The notes: generated by a model not told the origin, from the sequence alone. 64,000 nucleotides of DNA from Armatimonadota bacterium (GCA_027451905.1 DAIDHV010000003.1:62001-126000); one strand, 5' to 3'. Shown: positions 15,572 through 27,021, counted from the stretch's first letter. Program-made: numbers and translations.

Positions 15572-17869
15572 ATGGTTCCACTAGTCGTCCTTTATTGCCT
15601 TCAGATCAAACCGAAAATCAATCCATCCACTGAGATTTGGACGCAAAAGCCAGCTTCCGTATTTACTGAATCTTCTCCTATCGGCAATGGACGCCTCGGT
15701 GCCATGATTTTTGGGGGCACCAATACAGAAAGGATCGTGCTTAATGAATCTACCGTTTGGTCTGGATCACCCCAAGATGCAGACCGTAAAGACGCAGCAA
15801 AGTATTTGCCAGAGATTCAAAAGGATCTGATTAAAGGGGATAACTTGGATGCCCAAAAACTAGTTCAGGCTCATTTCACCTGTGCGGGTTTGGGATCGGG
15901 CAATGGATCCGGAGCCGATGATGCCTATGGAGCCTATCAGGTCTTGGGAAACCTGTACTTGAACTTTGGGCAGCAGCCGACATCAGACTATCGGCGGATC
16001 CTTCACCTTTCCAACTCCACGGTGACAGTTGACTACACGTCAAATGGGGTTCATTTTCATCGGGTTGCGTTTGCATCCCATCCCGATCAAGTCATCGCCA
16101 TGCAGATCACCGCTAGTCGGGCTCATTCCATCACGTTTACGGCTAGTCTGGGCCGCCCCGAAAGAAGCACGGCTACGGTTGAGGGATCGGACCTGGTCCT
16201 CAAAGGGCAGCTGCAAAGCGGCCAGCCTAGAGTCGAGGGCCTAAAATTTGAGGGAAGAGTGCGCCTTCTTCAGCAAGGAGGAACATTAAGAGAGGTTGGC
16301 AGCCAATTGCAAGTCACTTCTGCCAATAAAGTCACCATTCTTTATGCGGCAGGCACCAATATGTTTGGAGCGAAAGCAATTTCCAGGATAGTTCCGACTC
16401 TGAACCGAGCTGCCAATCAATCCTTTAAAGCTTTAGAGCGTAGGCACATAGCGGATTACAAATCCCTCTTTGATCGGGTTCATCTACAACTGCCATTCGG
16501 TCCTCATGCCTATGACTCAACCAAAGTCAGGTTGGAAAACTCCGAATTAGGAGCCGGTGATCCTTCACTGGCTGCTCTTGCCTTTAACTTTGGCAGGTAT
16601 CTGCTGATATCGAGCTCTCGAGCCGATTCTCCGTTGCCCGCCAATTTGCAAGGCTTGTGGGCAGAAGAAATTCAGACTCCTTGGAATGGAGATTTTCACT
16701 TAGACATCAACCTGCAAATGAACTATTGGCCCGCCGAGGTAACAAACCTTGCTCAGTGCCAGCAACCCCTATTTAGACTCATCAAATCCTTGGTTCCGAA
16801 CGGAGAGAAAACCGCAAAGGCCTATTACAATGCTAAGGGTTGGGTTTGCCATGTCATTACAAATCCATGGCACTTTACATCTCCAGGAGAAGGGGCAGAT
16901 TGGGGCTCGACCAGTAATGCCGGCGCATGGCTATGCGAATACTTTTGGAATCAGTACGCCTACGGAGGCACAAAAGCGGAGCTTGCAAGTGATTACCCCA
17001 CCATGAAAGGGGCTGCTGAATTCTACTTGAGCTTTATGATTGTTGATCCTCAAACCGGTCACTTGGTCACCGCACCTTCCAATTCTCCGGAAAACTCTTA
17101 CTATGACCCTCCTTATGGCGCCCTCGCCACCTGCATGGGGCCAACCATGGATACCGAAATTGTGAGGGAGCTCTGGACCAACGTCATCCACGCGTCCCGA
17201 ATTCTGGGGATTGATCAGGCTTTTCGTCGGAAATTAGAATCGGCACGGGCTCAATTGACCCCAATTCAAATTGGCAAACATGGTCAAATTATGGAATGGC
17301 TTCAAGACTACAAAGAAGTCGATCCTCACCATCGCCATGTTTCACCCCTTTATGCCCTCTATCCTGCTCATCAAATTCGATTGCAAACAACACCTGAGTT
17401 AGCGGCTGCCGCTAAAGAAACTTTGTTACGCAGAGGGGATGGCGGTACTGGATGGTCTTTGGCATGGAAAACGGCATTATGGGCAGACCTAGGCGATGGC
17501 AACCACTGTTATAAGCTAATGAGAACTCTCTTTCATCTCACTCAAAACATGGGCTACGATTATCAGGTTGGAGCAGGGTTTTATCCCAACATGTTTGATG
17601 CCTGCCCTCCTTTTCAGATTGATGGAAACTTTGGGATCACCGCCGCAATTGCAGAGATGCTTGTGCAATCAAACGGCAAGAAGACTGTCTATCTAGCCCC
17701 CGCGTTGCCCACCAGCTGGGGCCGATCCGGCTCTGTTTCTGGGTTGAAAATACCTGGTGGCAATACGGTGAGCCTGACTTGGAAAAACGGCCAAGTGAAT
17801 TGGTTTAGAATTTCCGGCAAGGGATCATCTCAATTCAAAGTAGTCTTGCCAAGGGCTGCAAAGTCATAG
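15572..17869 (+). CDS. Alpha-L-fucosidase, GH95
   Basis: Exported enzyme of 765 residues that cleaves terminal alpha-1,2-linked fucose (or galactose) by inversion. The N-terminal beta domain has SSPIGNGRLGAMIFGG and NESTVWSGSPQD. The (alpha/alpha)6 barrel has the Asn pair region NLQMNYWPAEVTNL, the probable acid Glu in IMEWLQDYKEVDPHHRHVSPL and the Asp in QIDGNFGITAAIAEML, all family signatures. The N-terminus (MVPLVVLYCLQIK) may be a short signal peptide. Followed after about 70 bases by the dioxygenase gene on the same strand. Complements the two GH29 enzymes upstream. Confidence 0.94.
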   Translation: MVPLVVLYCLQIKPKINPSTEIWTQKPASVFTESSPIGNGRLGAMIFGGTNTERIVLNESTVWSGSPQDADRKDAAKYLPEIQKDLIKGDNLDAQKLVQAHFTCAGLGSGNGSGADDAYGAYQVLGNLYLNFGQQPTSDYRRILHLSNSTVTVDYTSNGVHFHRVAFASHPDQVIAMQITASRAHSITFTASLGRPERSTATVEGSDLVLKGQLQSGQPRVEGLKFEGRVRLLQQGGTLREVGSQLQVTSANKVTILYAAGTNMFGAKAISRIVPTLNRAANQSFKALERRHIADYKSLFDRVHLQLPFGPHAYDSTKVRLENSELGAGDPSLAALAFNFGRYLLISSSRADSPLPANLQGLWAEEIQTPWNGDFHLDINLQMNYWPAEVTNLAQCQQPLFRLIKSLVPNGEKTAKAYYNAKGWVCHVITNPWHFTSPGEGADWGSTSNAGAWLCEYFWNQYAYGGTKAELASDYPTMKGAAEFYLSFMIVDPQTGHLVTAPSNSPENSYYDPPYGALATCMGPTMDTEIVRELWTNVIHASRILGIDQAFRRKLESARAQLTPIQIGKHGQIMEWLQDYKEVDPHHRHVSPLYALYPAHQIRLQTTPELAAAAKETLLRRGDGGTGWSLAWKTALWADLGDGNHCYKLMRTLFHLTQNMGYDYQVGAGFYPNMFDACPPFQIDGNFGITAAIAEMLVQSNGKKTVYLAPALPTSWGRSGSVSGLKIPGGNTVSLTWKNGQVNWFRISGKGSSQFKVVLPRAAKS

Positions 17870-17942
17870 AACTTTCATTCCTAACTCGCGGACACAGCTT
17901 ACTGAAAATCTTAGAAATACCCCGATCCGATAAAATAGGGGG

Positions 17943-18809
17943 ATGAGCGAGTTTCCTGCAGAGTGGCAGCATCTTTTACCTACTGACGACGAGGTTCAGT
18001 TCTACCAAATACACGGCTATTACAAGTCAAAAGTTCTTTTTTCAGAAGAGGAAATTGACGCGGCCTTAGCCGCCAGCAATGAATTTTACAAGGGAGAAGT
18101 GGATTCTCCTCCGCTTCCCGGCAAAACCTACCTTGGTTGGACTCCGGACAAGGGAGACGTTTTAAGAAAGAACGACCATGCCTCGTTCCAAAAACGTGGG
18201 CTATCCCATCTCACCCAAAGTCCATTGTTGGGTGCGGTGGCGGCAAGACTGGCTCAAACTCCAGAAATTAGGCTGTGGCACGATCAGCTTTTGTACAAGC
18301 CAGTGGATCAGCCTGACCGAAAAGCCAATGTAGGCTGGCACACAGATCGCGGCTACTGGAAGACCTGCTCTAGCCAAAACTTGCTGACCGCCTGGATTCC
18401 ATTTCATGATTGCAACCAAGAAATGGGAACCATCACGATGATTGATGGCAGCCATCTTTGGCCGGACAACACCGCAAACTTGGATTTTTTTAGCAACGAT
18501 TTAGAGGGCCTAGAGGCGCGGTTTCGGTCTGGCGGCAACCAGGTCATCAAGGTTCCTATGAACCTAAAAAAGGGCGAGGTGAGCTTTCATCATTGCCTGA
18601 CCATCCATGGCAGCGGCCCCAATCATTCCCAACATCCCCGCCGCTCTATTGCCGTTCATTTGCAAGACCAAGCCAACCATTGGCAAGAGTTTCATTATGA
18701 AGACGGCACATTAGCGCGGCATGATAATGACGGCCTTGTGAGGCAAAATGAGGGAGTTCCTGATTACTCTGATCCTGCGGTTTGCCCGGTTTTGTGGAGT
18801 CAATCTTAA
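17943..18809 (+). CDS. Phytanoyl-CoA dioxygenase (PhyH) family protein
   Basis: Cytosolic Fe(II)/2-oxoglutarate-dependent oxygenase, 288 residues. The metal triad is seen as His and Asp in GWHTDRGYW and the distal His in TIHGSGPNHS; the Arg in PRRSIAVH would bind 2-oxoglutarate. AGGGGG lies just upstream of the ATG, close to it. Members hydroxylate varied small molecules, and the substrate here is unknown. It lies between the GH95 and the mutarotase-like gene, so a sugar-derived substrate is conceivable but unproven. Confidence 0.88.
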   Translation: MSEFPAEWQHLLPTDDEVQFYQIHGYYKSKVLFSEEEIDAALAASNEFYKGEVDSPPLPGKTYLGWTPDKGDVLRKNDHASFQKRGLSHLTQSPLLGAVAARLAQTPEIRLWHDQLLYKPVDQPDRKANVGWHTDRGYWKTCSSQNLLTAWIPFHDCNQEMGTITMIDGSHLWPDNTANLDFFSNDLEGLEARFRSGGNQVIKVPMNLKKGEVSFHHCLTIHGSGPNHSQHPRRSIAVHLQDQANHWQEFHYEDGTLARHDNDGLVRQNEGVPDYSDPAVCPVLWSQS

Positions 18810-18816
18810 GTGGGAA

Positions 18817-19293
18817 TCACTTCTGGTTAAGTGTTTTCCGTAGCCGCGATTCTTCATCTTGAGTCCAATAACCGCACTGCAGCTCAAGAAAGACGGTTGA
18901 GTAGGCAAGCTTGGTATTTGTCTTAAGAACTAAGACCTTAAAGGTCTTGGCAGCTGAATCTATTGTGGAAATCAGGCTCTCATGGAGGTCAAACTTTGAT
19001 TCTAGCCCTCTGTTGCAAAGAATTTCCTCTGGTATCCGAATGCCGTCTGTACTCTTAACTTGAAGATCCTGGGATTCCGCGTCTCTCCAAATAATTGGCC
19101 GGATGTGTCCAGAGGATTGAGTCTGATCTAGCACTTCACTTAGCACTTGACCAACTTCGGCGTCTACGGCAATTGTCTCGATTCCAGGACCGATCTGAAC
19201 TGGATAAGCTGCGTCGGTGATGAGGATCCAGTTGCGGTGACCAAGCAATTTGATCTGCGCCAATAAGCTTTCTGGAAGGTATGGGTTAGGCAT
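18817..19293 (-). CDS. RbsD/FucU family sugar mutarotase-like protein
   Basis: Protein of 158 residues. LGHRNWILITDAAYP near the N-terminus matches the RbsD/FucU signature (GHR...I.DA..P), containing the catalytic His, and GIETIAVDA follows as in the family. These proteins interconvert anomers of ribose, fucose or other sugars so that kinases or isomerases can use them. With three fucosidases close by, L-fucose is the favoured substrate, but this is inference. I chose the ATG at 19293; an in-frame GTG lies at 19305. Convergent with the dioxygenase gene, only 7 bases apart. Confidence 0.72.
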   Translation of the reverse strand: MPNPYLPESLLAQIKLLGHRNWILITDAAYPVQIGPGIETIAVDAEVGQVLSEVLDQTQSSGHIRPIIWRDAESQDLQVKSTDGIRIPEEILCNRGLESKFDLHESLISTIDSAAKTFKVLVLKTNTKLAYSTVFLELQCGYWTQDEESRLRKTLNQK

Positions 19294-19448
19294 TGTATTT
19301 TGCACAAGATTACTCGGTAGGTCTTAGTCCAACTTTGTTTTTGTGACGTCCGCCTCATCTTTGATGCCTCCTATCCTTCCCCAATCTTGGATGTGAACTG
19401 CGGCGAATTCGCTACACACCTATTCTACAACCAGTAGGAAAGGAGGGG

Positions 19449-19511
19449 AATTTTAAGCTCCCTTCCTTTCATCGCGGAGCGTTGAGAGGAAGGGTCGGGG
19501 ATGGAGAGCAG
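19449..19511 (-). repeat. Interspersed repeat family 1, copy 1
   Basis: A block of about 60 bases containing CCCTTCCTCTCAACGCTCCG and ATGAAAGGAAGGG on the minus strand. It recurs at 44439-44501 and 44552-44611 in the opposite orientation. The arms CCCTTCCT and AGGAAGGG can form a hairpin. Confidence 0.85.
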
Positions 19512-19975
19512 ATATCCATTCCTCTCCGGTATAGGGGTGCACCTCGCGCAAGCGGGGGGCGGGGTGGTTGGTGGAGATAGTATGGGAATTTAGGTTCAAA
19601 TTCGCTCTCCCCATCTCCAATATGTAGGATTGAAAGGGAACAAATGGGAAGCACCACTCCGCCCCGTTTAAACGGGGCACCCCTCCAAAGAGGGGAATAT
19701 TGGTTGAAATTCGCTCTTTTCCCCTACAAAACAGAGGCAAAAGGTGAACTTTTGAACAAGCTGAAACAAAATCCAGAAAATGTACGTTTCATAAATTGGC
19801 CTTTTCCTAACCGATGATTCTTAGGAGTAAAGCTAATTTCATTAGACCGGTCTGCAGAGACCAAATGATTTATTTTAAAGTTGCACCTAGCCCGTCCATC
19901 CCTTGACCTTAAGCGGGTAGCAGGAGTTCCTTTACTTACCGGGCCAACCTGGCTCAATTCATAGGAAAAATACAT
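19512..19975. other. Gene-free region with small palindromes
   Basis: No gene is visible. It contains GCCCCGTTTAAACGGGGC (a perfect palindrome, about 19662-19679) and CCCCTCCAAAGAGGGG just after it. These look like parts of a larger mobile or recombination-derived repeat unit with copy 1 of family 1. The last 20 bases hold the ribosome binding site of the next gene. Confidence 0.5.
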
Positions 19976-20590
19976 TTGGAAAACAAATCACAACACATTC
20001 TCTTCATTCTCGACCGAAGCGGTAGCATGGCTGACCAAACCGATGATGTCATTGGCGGATTCAATACCTACGTCAAAGAAATGAAAGCGCAAGCCTTAGT
20101 TGACGGCATCGAGACCGTAGTTTCCCTTTTCACTTTTGCAGACGACCATTCCGTGGTTTACGGTGCCAAGCCGGTCAAAGAGGTGCAACCTTTAACCGAG
20201 AAGAACTACCGTACCTACGGCAACACCGCACTGCTCGACGCAGTTTACGATTCCGTAACCAAATATCGAGAAAAAGTCGGCCAAGGAGAATACTCACCTA
20301 GAAAGCAATCTGAGGCACCCTCGGTTCTTGTCATCATATTTACCGATGGTGAGGAAAATGCATCGAGACATGCTACTTGGCATATGGTTCAAAAACTGAT
20401 CAAGTCTTGCGAAAAGCTTGGAAATTGGCAATTTACCTACGCCGGTGCTCACGCCAGTGCATGGGCTCAGTCTCAGAAAATGGGCATCCGAGTGGACCAG
20501 ACCGTTGATGCTCAACACCTGACTTTTGATCAAACAACCCGGCAGCTTCTTGACCGTTCACTCTCCCATCGTTCTAACCTAAGGCCATGA
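19976..20590 (+). CDS. von Willebrand factor type A domain protein
   Basis: Cytosolic protein of 204 residues, essentially a single vWA domain. The metal-ion-dependent adhesion site is complete: DRSGSMADQTDDVIGGFN near residue 13, the Thr in YGNTALLDAV and the Asp in IIFTDGEENAS. No signal peptide or membrane segment. The start is TTG, supported by AGGA nine bases upstream; no ATG is available. Such stand-alone domains often work with AAA ATPases or tellurium-resistance-type systems, none of which is nearby. Followed by a hairpin and the 16S gene, read towards it. Confidence 0.88.
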   Translation: MENKSQHILFILDRSGSMADQTDDVIGGFNTYVKEMKAQALVDGIETVVSLFTFADDHSVVYGAKPVKEVQPLTEKNYRTYGNTALLDAVYDSVTKYREKVGQGEYSPRKQSEAPSVLVIIFTDGEENASRHATWHMVQKLIKSCEKLGNWQFTYAGAHASAWAQSQKMGIRVDQTVDAQHLTFDQTTRQLLDRSLSHRSNLRP

Positions 20591-20710
20591 ACACATTTCC
20601 CGCTATAAGACAGCCGCAATTGGGGGTCAACCAAGTTGCCACGAGATAACAGGTTGACTGCCAAGCGTACTGCGGAGTTCCTAGGTTCTAGGGCTAGAAT
20701 CTAGGGGGCC

Positions 20711-20746
20711 AAGACCCGCTCTGGGCAAGTACCCACGGCGGGTCTT
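20711..20746 (+). terminator. Hairpin after the vWA gene
   Basis: Perfect 9-bp stem AAGACCCGC/GCGGGTCTT with an 18-base loop, about 120 bases after the vWA stop codon. No long T run follows, so termination is plausible but not certain. The rest of 20591-20810 shows nothing else. Confidence 0.5.
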
Positions 20747-20812
20747 CAATAATGAAACTTAAGCCAAAGGCAATGTTAAAGCTATCACCCGTAATGTGTA
20801 GTTTTGGATAAA

Positions 20813-20849
20813 CAAAAAAGCCGGATGGTTCTTACGAATCAACCGGCTG
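20813..20849 (-). terminator. Rho-independent terminator of the 16S rRNA gene
   Basis: On the minus strand a 6-bp GC-rich stem (AGCCGG/CCGGCT, loop 18 bases) is followed by TTTTTTG. It lies about 85 bases after the 16S 3' end, so the transcript appears to stop before any 23S gene. Confidence 0.8.
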
Positions 20850-20934
20850 GTTTGCTTAAAAGCGGAGAGCGCGTTCTTATAAAGGCTCGACCTGGATATG
20901 TCGGGGTCTCCAATGGAGCCCGAGTTCTTATCCT

Positions 20935-22446
<1,512 letters not shown>

Positions 22447-22675
22447 ATTGTTTTCCAATCTCTTGCGAGTTGGTTGACTCGATTTTTTTCGATTGCGCTA
22501 CCCACCAAGACGAAACTCGTAGGGCAACGGTCGGCCAATAACTTTGGTAGCTATTGGACTTTTTGAATGACGAGAATGAGATAGTAAAAACTACCGATTC
22601 TCAGAACACCTTTATAGAACGTTTGCTCGCTCTTCCGCTTTCAAGGAACTGCACCCTAATTTGGGCGCAAAGAAA

Positions 22676-22705
22676 ATTATAGGCTAGTTGCTTTTCGTTT
22701 GTCAA
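22676..22705 (-). promoter_or_regulatory. Consensus sigma-70 promoter of the 16S gene
   Basis: On the minus strand, TTGACA (22700-22705) and TATAAT (22676-22681) both match consensus perfectly, with an 18-base spacer. Transcription would start near 22668, giving a leader of about 220 bases before the 16S gene. The rest of 22447-22870 holds no gene. Confidence 0.85.
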
Positions 22706-22870
22706 GGGGCTAACCCAGTTTTTGCCCTCTTTTCTTAAAAATAACTGAGTTTAGGTTCAAAATTACTTTTTAGCTTTTGAGGCTGCGCCGTGCTGTTGGT
22801 CACTGTTGTTTGGAATCGCCCGCGCTTTCCCCAACCCGACGAGGACGACTCTCTGCCCTTTTTTGCGAAG

Positions 22871-23930
22871 CTACTTCTTCTTCCCGTGCCGGTGCCGAAC
22901 CTTTGGCGTTGAAGATTGAGGATTGTAAGCACTCGAAGATCGAGACCACTGCAGTTCCTTTTCAAATACTTCCCTTGTTATAAAGTCTGGATGACCATCA
23001 CAATAACCAACAAGGTACTTCCCATTTGGCCACGGTCTACTATCATAGGCAAAAATTGTAGAGCTTGGCCCGGATATTGTGCTTTGCTCAATATTTCCCA
23101 GTTTTAGATTAAAAAATTTTTCCCCCATTTGGATTGAGGCTGCTGAATGTTGTGTTCTTTGCGACGTAAGGTCGCAATTTCATGAAAACTTGCTCACTTG
23201 AATTGCCAGCCGGAAGTCTGTCGTTATCGTCATCGCTGTACATAATGACGCTCAACATCAATTGTTTCATCTGATCTAAAGCCTTTCCGCGAGGATTCGC
23301 AGCTTGCTGCTTCAGTTCAGAATCAAACTTGGCCACCGTAAGGTCCGGCTCAGCACTCACATCAGAAATGTTTCTTTCGTTGACAAAGATTCGAGACCAT
23401 TTTAACCCGGCTGCCAGCCCCCCCGCATTGTTCGACCACCCATTTTGAGTTTCCATAGCAGCGGAATTCTGGCTCAGTGAGTTGATAACCGAATAGACAG
23501 CAAGATAAGTTTGACCGCCATAGCTCAATTCCTCGCCTTGGGACCAAACGCAAACAAGGTACGGTGACAATTTTCCCAGGGGTCCGTCACCTCCAAAGGC
23601 ATTCAATCCACGCATCCAAGTTAACATTGGGTTTGAAGATGCAATATCCATGGTATACGCGGCAAAATTTTGCGGCAATTGATCTAAGGCATACTGATCT
23701 GGACCTGGAAACGATTTCATAGCCCCCAATAATCCCTTGAGTTCCGATGGGGCTTCTGTCGTCGTCGATACCTGCACCAAGTGTGAATGACTCGGAGTTG
23801 AGTTCGGTTGATGAGAAAGCAAAGTCCAAAATGGAAGAGAAAAGACGATCATTTTTTCACTGCCTTTGCCACCGGGCAAGGGCTTTTCCATTGTAGCACT
23901 GCGCTTTGCCAGGAGCATGAAAGTGTGCAA
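22871..23930 (-). pseudogene. H-X9-DG-type exported protein, split by a frameshift
   Basis: Two overlapping frames together make one protein. The first (to 23109) has a signal-like start (best at the ATG at 23852, MIVFSLPFWTLLS), a long unknown middle, and QLMLSVIMYSDDDNDRLP, ending in NPNGGKIF. The second (from 23128) continues as FNLKLGNI, then SRPWPNGKYLVGYCDGH, the H-X9-DG ending of prepilin-associated proteins of planctomycetes and armatimonads. The join lies in GGGGGAAAAATTTTTT; removing one A restores the frame. This may be a mutation, a sequencing error in the homopolymer, or, less likely, programmed frameshifting. It lacks the usual FTLIE prepilin start. Confidence 0.7.
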
Positions 23931-24086
23931 AAACCCAGAAATGTAAACAACATTCGTTCATCGTCATAGATTCAAGCTTCGGTCCACTCATCACTCATGA
24001 CAAATCCGCGTTGGGGAAAGTGAAACGGGCTTAGCAAGTGGCTCCGAACTTTGCTCCAGAGCTCCGCAGTAAAATAGGTTGAGTTC

Positions 24087-25268
24087 GTGACGAATGACTC
24101 CAGCCAAGCAGTGCCTCCTCTCCAGGTCAAGCCAAGGCTTCACTTGGCCTTTTTGGACGGCATTCGAGGATTTGCCGCCTTCTATGTTGCTCTTGGGCAT
24201 GCCTTGCTACAGGGCTTTCCCTTATTTGGTAGCGAAGGTCAATACCATTTGGGGCTTTGGAACGTGCTTGGCATCCTGCGACGAGGTCACGATGCGGTTT
24301 CCATCTTTATTGTCTTGTCTGGCTTTTGCCTGATGCTACCTGTTGCCAGAGCCGAGGGATATCTTATCGGCGGATGGAGAAACTTCATTCAAAAAAGATT
24401 TGTCCGCATCATTCCAACCTACTACGCCGCACTCATCATTTCAATAGTTTTGGCAACCACCGTGATCGGTCAAAAAACAGGAACCCATTGGGACGTTGCG
24501 ATCCCCGTCACAAGATGGGATGTTATCACCCATTTTCTTCTGATACAAGACATTTTTCCTGCCACTCAAGCTAAAATCAATCACGTTTTTTGGTCGATTT
24601 CGGTGGAATGGCGCATCTATTTTGTGTTTCCATTGCTTGTGTGGGCTTTTCGAGCTAAGGGATTTGTTTGGCCCACCATTGTCACCTTCATTGTGTGCGG
24701 AATTATTTGGGAAGGGCTCCGCCACAATCCTCACATTTTCTCATCACTCACTATCCACTACACGGCCCTGTTTGCCCTGGGGATGGCGGGATCAACCATT
24801 GTTTATGGCTCAACCGCGATCGGAGAAAAATGGAAAAAAGCCCCATGGGCTTGGATGGGATTTGTTGCTTTTGTCCTATATCTGGGCACCCTTATCCACG
24901 GAGTGCCCGCCATTGTTCAAGACACTCTTATTGGACTCTTTGCAACCGGACTCATGATTGCAGTTGGCCTCAACCCAACCTGCCCGATGGGTCAGTTCTT
25001 AAGTTGGAAACCCCTGTGCTGGCTAGGCGGAATTGGTTACTCACTGTATTTAATGCATGCTCCATTGCTGCAGGTCTTTCAACAGTACGTCTTGACTCCG
25101 CTGGGGCTTGTTGCCAATTCAGAGCCTCATCGGCTTGAAATTGTTTTTTGTTTGATCTTTGTTGCCATGCCCCTGATCTTGGCTGTGATCTGGATGTTTT
25201 ACAAGGCATTTGAACTGCCATTTGCCAAATGGAGCCAAGCCCTTACCAAAAAGGTGGAATCTGCTTGA
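24087..25268 (+). CDS. Acyltransferase 3 family membrane protein
   Basis: Integral membrane protein of 393 residues with about ten hydrophobic helices, of the OafA/YrhL type that O-acylates sugars of surface polysaccharides or lipids. Family marks: FLDGIRGFAAFYVALGHA at the start (His at the active site), HDAVSIFIVLSGFCL, FVRIIPTYYAAL (the RxxR-like region) and FWSISVEWRIYFVFPLL (SxxxE). The start is GTG, with the domain beginning about residue 15. A second member lies at 32088-33329 on the opposite strand. The acceptor is unknown. Confidence 0.92.
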   Translation: MTNDSSQAVPPLQVKPRLHLAFLDGIRGFAAFYVALGHALLQGFPLFGSEGQYHLGLWNVLGILRRGHDAVSIFIVLSGFCLMLPVARAEGYLIGGWRNFIQKRFVRIIPTYYAALIISIVLATTVIGQKTGTHWDVAIPVTRWDVITHFLLIQDIFPATQAKINHVFWSISVEWRIYFVFPLLVWAFRAKGFVWPTIVTFIVCGIIWEGLRHNPHIFSSLTIHYTALFALGMAGSTIVYGSTAIGEKWKKAPWAWMGFVAFVLYLGTLIHGVPAIVQDTLIGLFATGLMIAVGLNPTCPMGQFLSWKPLCWLGGIGYSLYLMHAPLLQVFQQYVLTPLGLVANSEPHRLEIVFCLIFVAMPLILAVIWMFYKAFELPFAKWSQALTKKVESA

Positions 25269-25371
25269 AGAAATTCAACTTTCTGGCCCGATTCTTCGCC
25301 CGCAAACTTCTCTAAGCTGCTTTCGCCCTGGCAGAAGTGAAGCGAGTCCTGATCTTTTCTGGTTGATCGCG

Positions 25372-26991
25372 TTAGCGTTTTGCCAACCTTTGATCAACCG
25401 CAATCGGCACATATCCAAGGCCAAGGCGCTTGGGGGGATGCACTATGAGGCCAGGATCCAAAGACGCCAAACTACCGAGCCTAGGTGGTGCCATGTACTG
25501 CTTGTTGATGGTCCAATACCGCTGCAAAAGTTCAACCTTTTTCTGAAGCTGATCACGGTCCGATTGGGTTAATCCGGCATGCATCAATGCGGGCTGATCT
25601 TCAAATTTGTACCAATAGTAGGTGACCACAGTCCCATCACCAAGATGGGCATAGTACGGCCCAGTGGCAGGACCTGGGTTTTGCCAGGTGGGATCGGTTG
25701 CAAAGGGCGTGGTCAACGGCTTAGACGGATTCTCTTTAGGAGTCTTCCAAACAATGGTTTTGAGCCCCGTGCCAGGTGGCACATTCCCCTTTTTGATCGG
25801 CTCCCACATTGGCTTGCCTCTTGAGTTGGTTTTCAGTTGATAATATTGGGGAATTGTCACAAGACCGTTGTGCTGCTTAACCCAAGATTGAGACCAACGA
25901 AACCCAAATCCATACGGGCCCGGTTCGAACGATTTTGAAAAGGCGGTGAAGTCAATCGGGATTTTTTGATCCTTGCCATTGGGCCCTTTCAGACTGATCT
26001 CCCATGTGGAATATCCCGACCCCTGAAACGTGCGGTGAAAGGCACCAATGGGTCTGAACTGGGTTGGACTTGGCAACCCTCCCTGAAACCATCGATTCAC
26101 CGAGTTCCATAAGGCCTGCTTGCTATACAAAACGCTCTGGGCTACCAAAATCGAGCCTTGTCTTGAGTTGGCTGGAAAAGAGGTCGGTGCGATTCTGGCA
26201 TATGTCTCACCATTCGAGGCTTTTGCAACCGCGCAGGCGATGTAATGTGTTTCCATTTGGATGGCCATGTTGGGATTCATTGGCCTTGAATCGAGCAACT
26301 GCCCTATGAGGTCTGGCTTGGTCAACCCAAAGTGAGACCAAAAGTAGGGCAAAAAGAACGCAACCGGGCCCTTAAAGTTTTTAGCGTTTAAGAAGAGGGT
26401 CCAGCAGTTGCCGCCCGTCGGCACATTTTGGCCGTCCGTCGTGGACTTCGTCGGAAGCAACGGCAAGTTCATGTACCCGTACCCAAAAAGTTGGCCAGCT
26501 TGACCGGCTTTTAAGTTGATTTCATCGGGAGGAAAAAGCAGCCAAGGGCTCAGCTGGGCAACCGCATATTTTCCCCGAGGTTTGCTCCAGGTTCCTGCCC
26601 CCATATCTGGTCCGCTTGCAATTTCAGAGAAATTTGGGCCGACGCCGCCGATTTCAAACTTGGGTTCTAATTGAGGGAATCGGGTATTTGTCCACCATCC
26701 CAACCCTCCTTCCGCATCTGAATACATATGAGGCGGTGCGGGCTTTTTGTAGTTGGCAAACATCCAAGTGCCAGGCAGACCCGTTTCGAAATCGCGGCCA
26801 GGATAATAGTTTTCCAATGGCCACACCGGCACGTAAAGAGAAAATCCCTGGTTGAACTGAGGCTGAGCGCCCCGCACAGGGATAATCAAATATCCAAACA
26901 CGTACTTCGAACTTGCCCATAGGTGACCTATGAACAAATGAGAGCCTAGGAGAAGCCCTACAGAAACTCCCTTTTTAAGAATCGCTAACAT
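25372..26991 (-). CDS. Exported protein of unknown function
   Basis: Protein of 539 residues from the ATG at 26991 (GGCGAG just upstream; an in-frame TTG is at 27021). The N-terminus MLAILKKGVSVGLLLGSHLFIG is a signal peptide. The body is rich in Trp, Tyr, Pro and Gly (FSLYVPVWPLENYYPGRDFE, FFLPYFWSHFGL), indicating a beta-rich secreted fold. I recognise no catalytic motif or family. It is followed on the opposite strand by the acyltransferase and preceded by the divergent VanW-glycosyltransferase gene. Coding status is secure from length; function unknown. Confidence 0.65.
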   Translation of the reverse strand: MLAILKKGVSVGLLLGSHLFIGHLWASSKYVFGYLIIPVRGAQPQFNQGFSLYVPVWPLENYYPGRDFETGLPGTWMFANYKKPAPPHMYSDAEGGLGWWTNTRFPQLEPKFEIGGVGPNFSEIASGPDMGAGTWSKPRGKYAVAQLSPWLLFPPDEINLKAGQAGQLFGYGYMNLPLLPTKSTTDGQNVPTGGNCWTLFLNAKNFKGPVAFFLPYFWSHFGLTKPDLIGQLLDSRPMNPNMAIQMETHYIACAVAKASNGETYARIAPTSFPANSRQGSILVAQSVLYSKQALWNSVNRWFQGGLPSPTQFRPIGAFHRTFQGSGYSTWEISLKGPNGKDQKIPIDFTAFSKSFEPGPYGFGFRWSQSWVKQHNGLVTIPQYYQLKTNSRGKPMWEPIKKGNVPPGTGLKTIVWKTPKENPSKPLTTPFATDPTWQNPGPATGPYYAHLGDGTVVTYYWYKFEDQPALMHAGLTQSDRDQLQKKVELLQRYWTINKQYMAPPRLGSLASLDPGLIVHPPKRLGLGYVPIAVDQRLAKR

Positions 26992-27021
26992 TTTTCTCGC
27001 CAAGATTATCTGCTCCAACAC

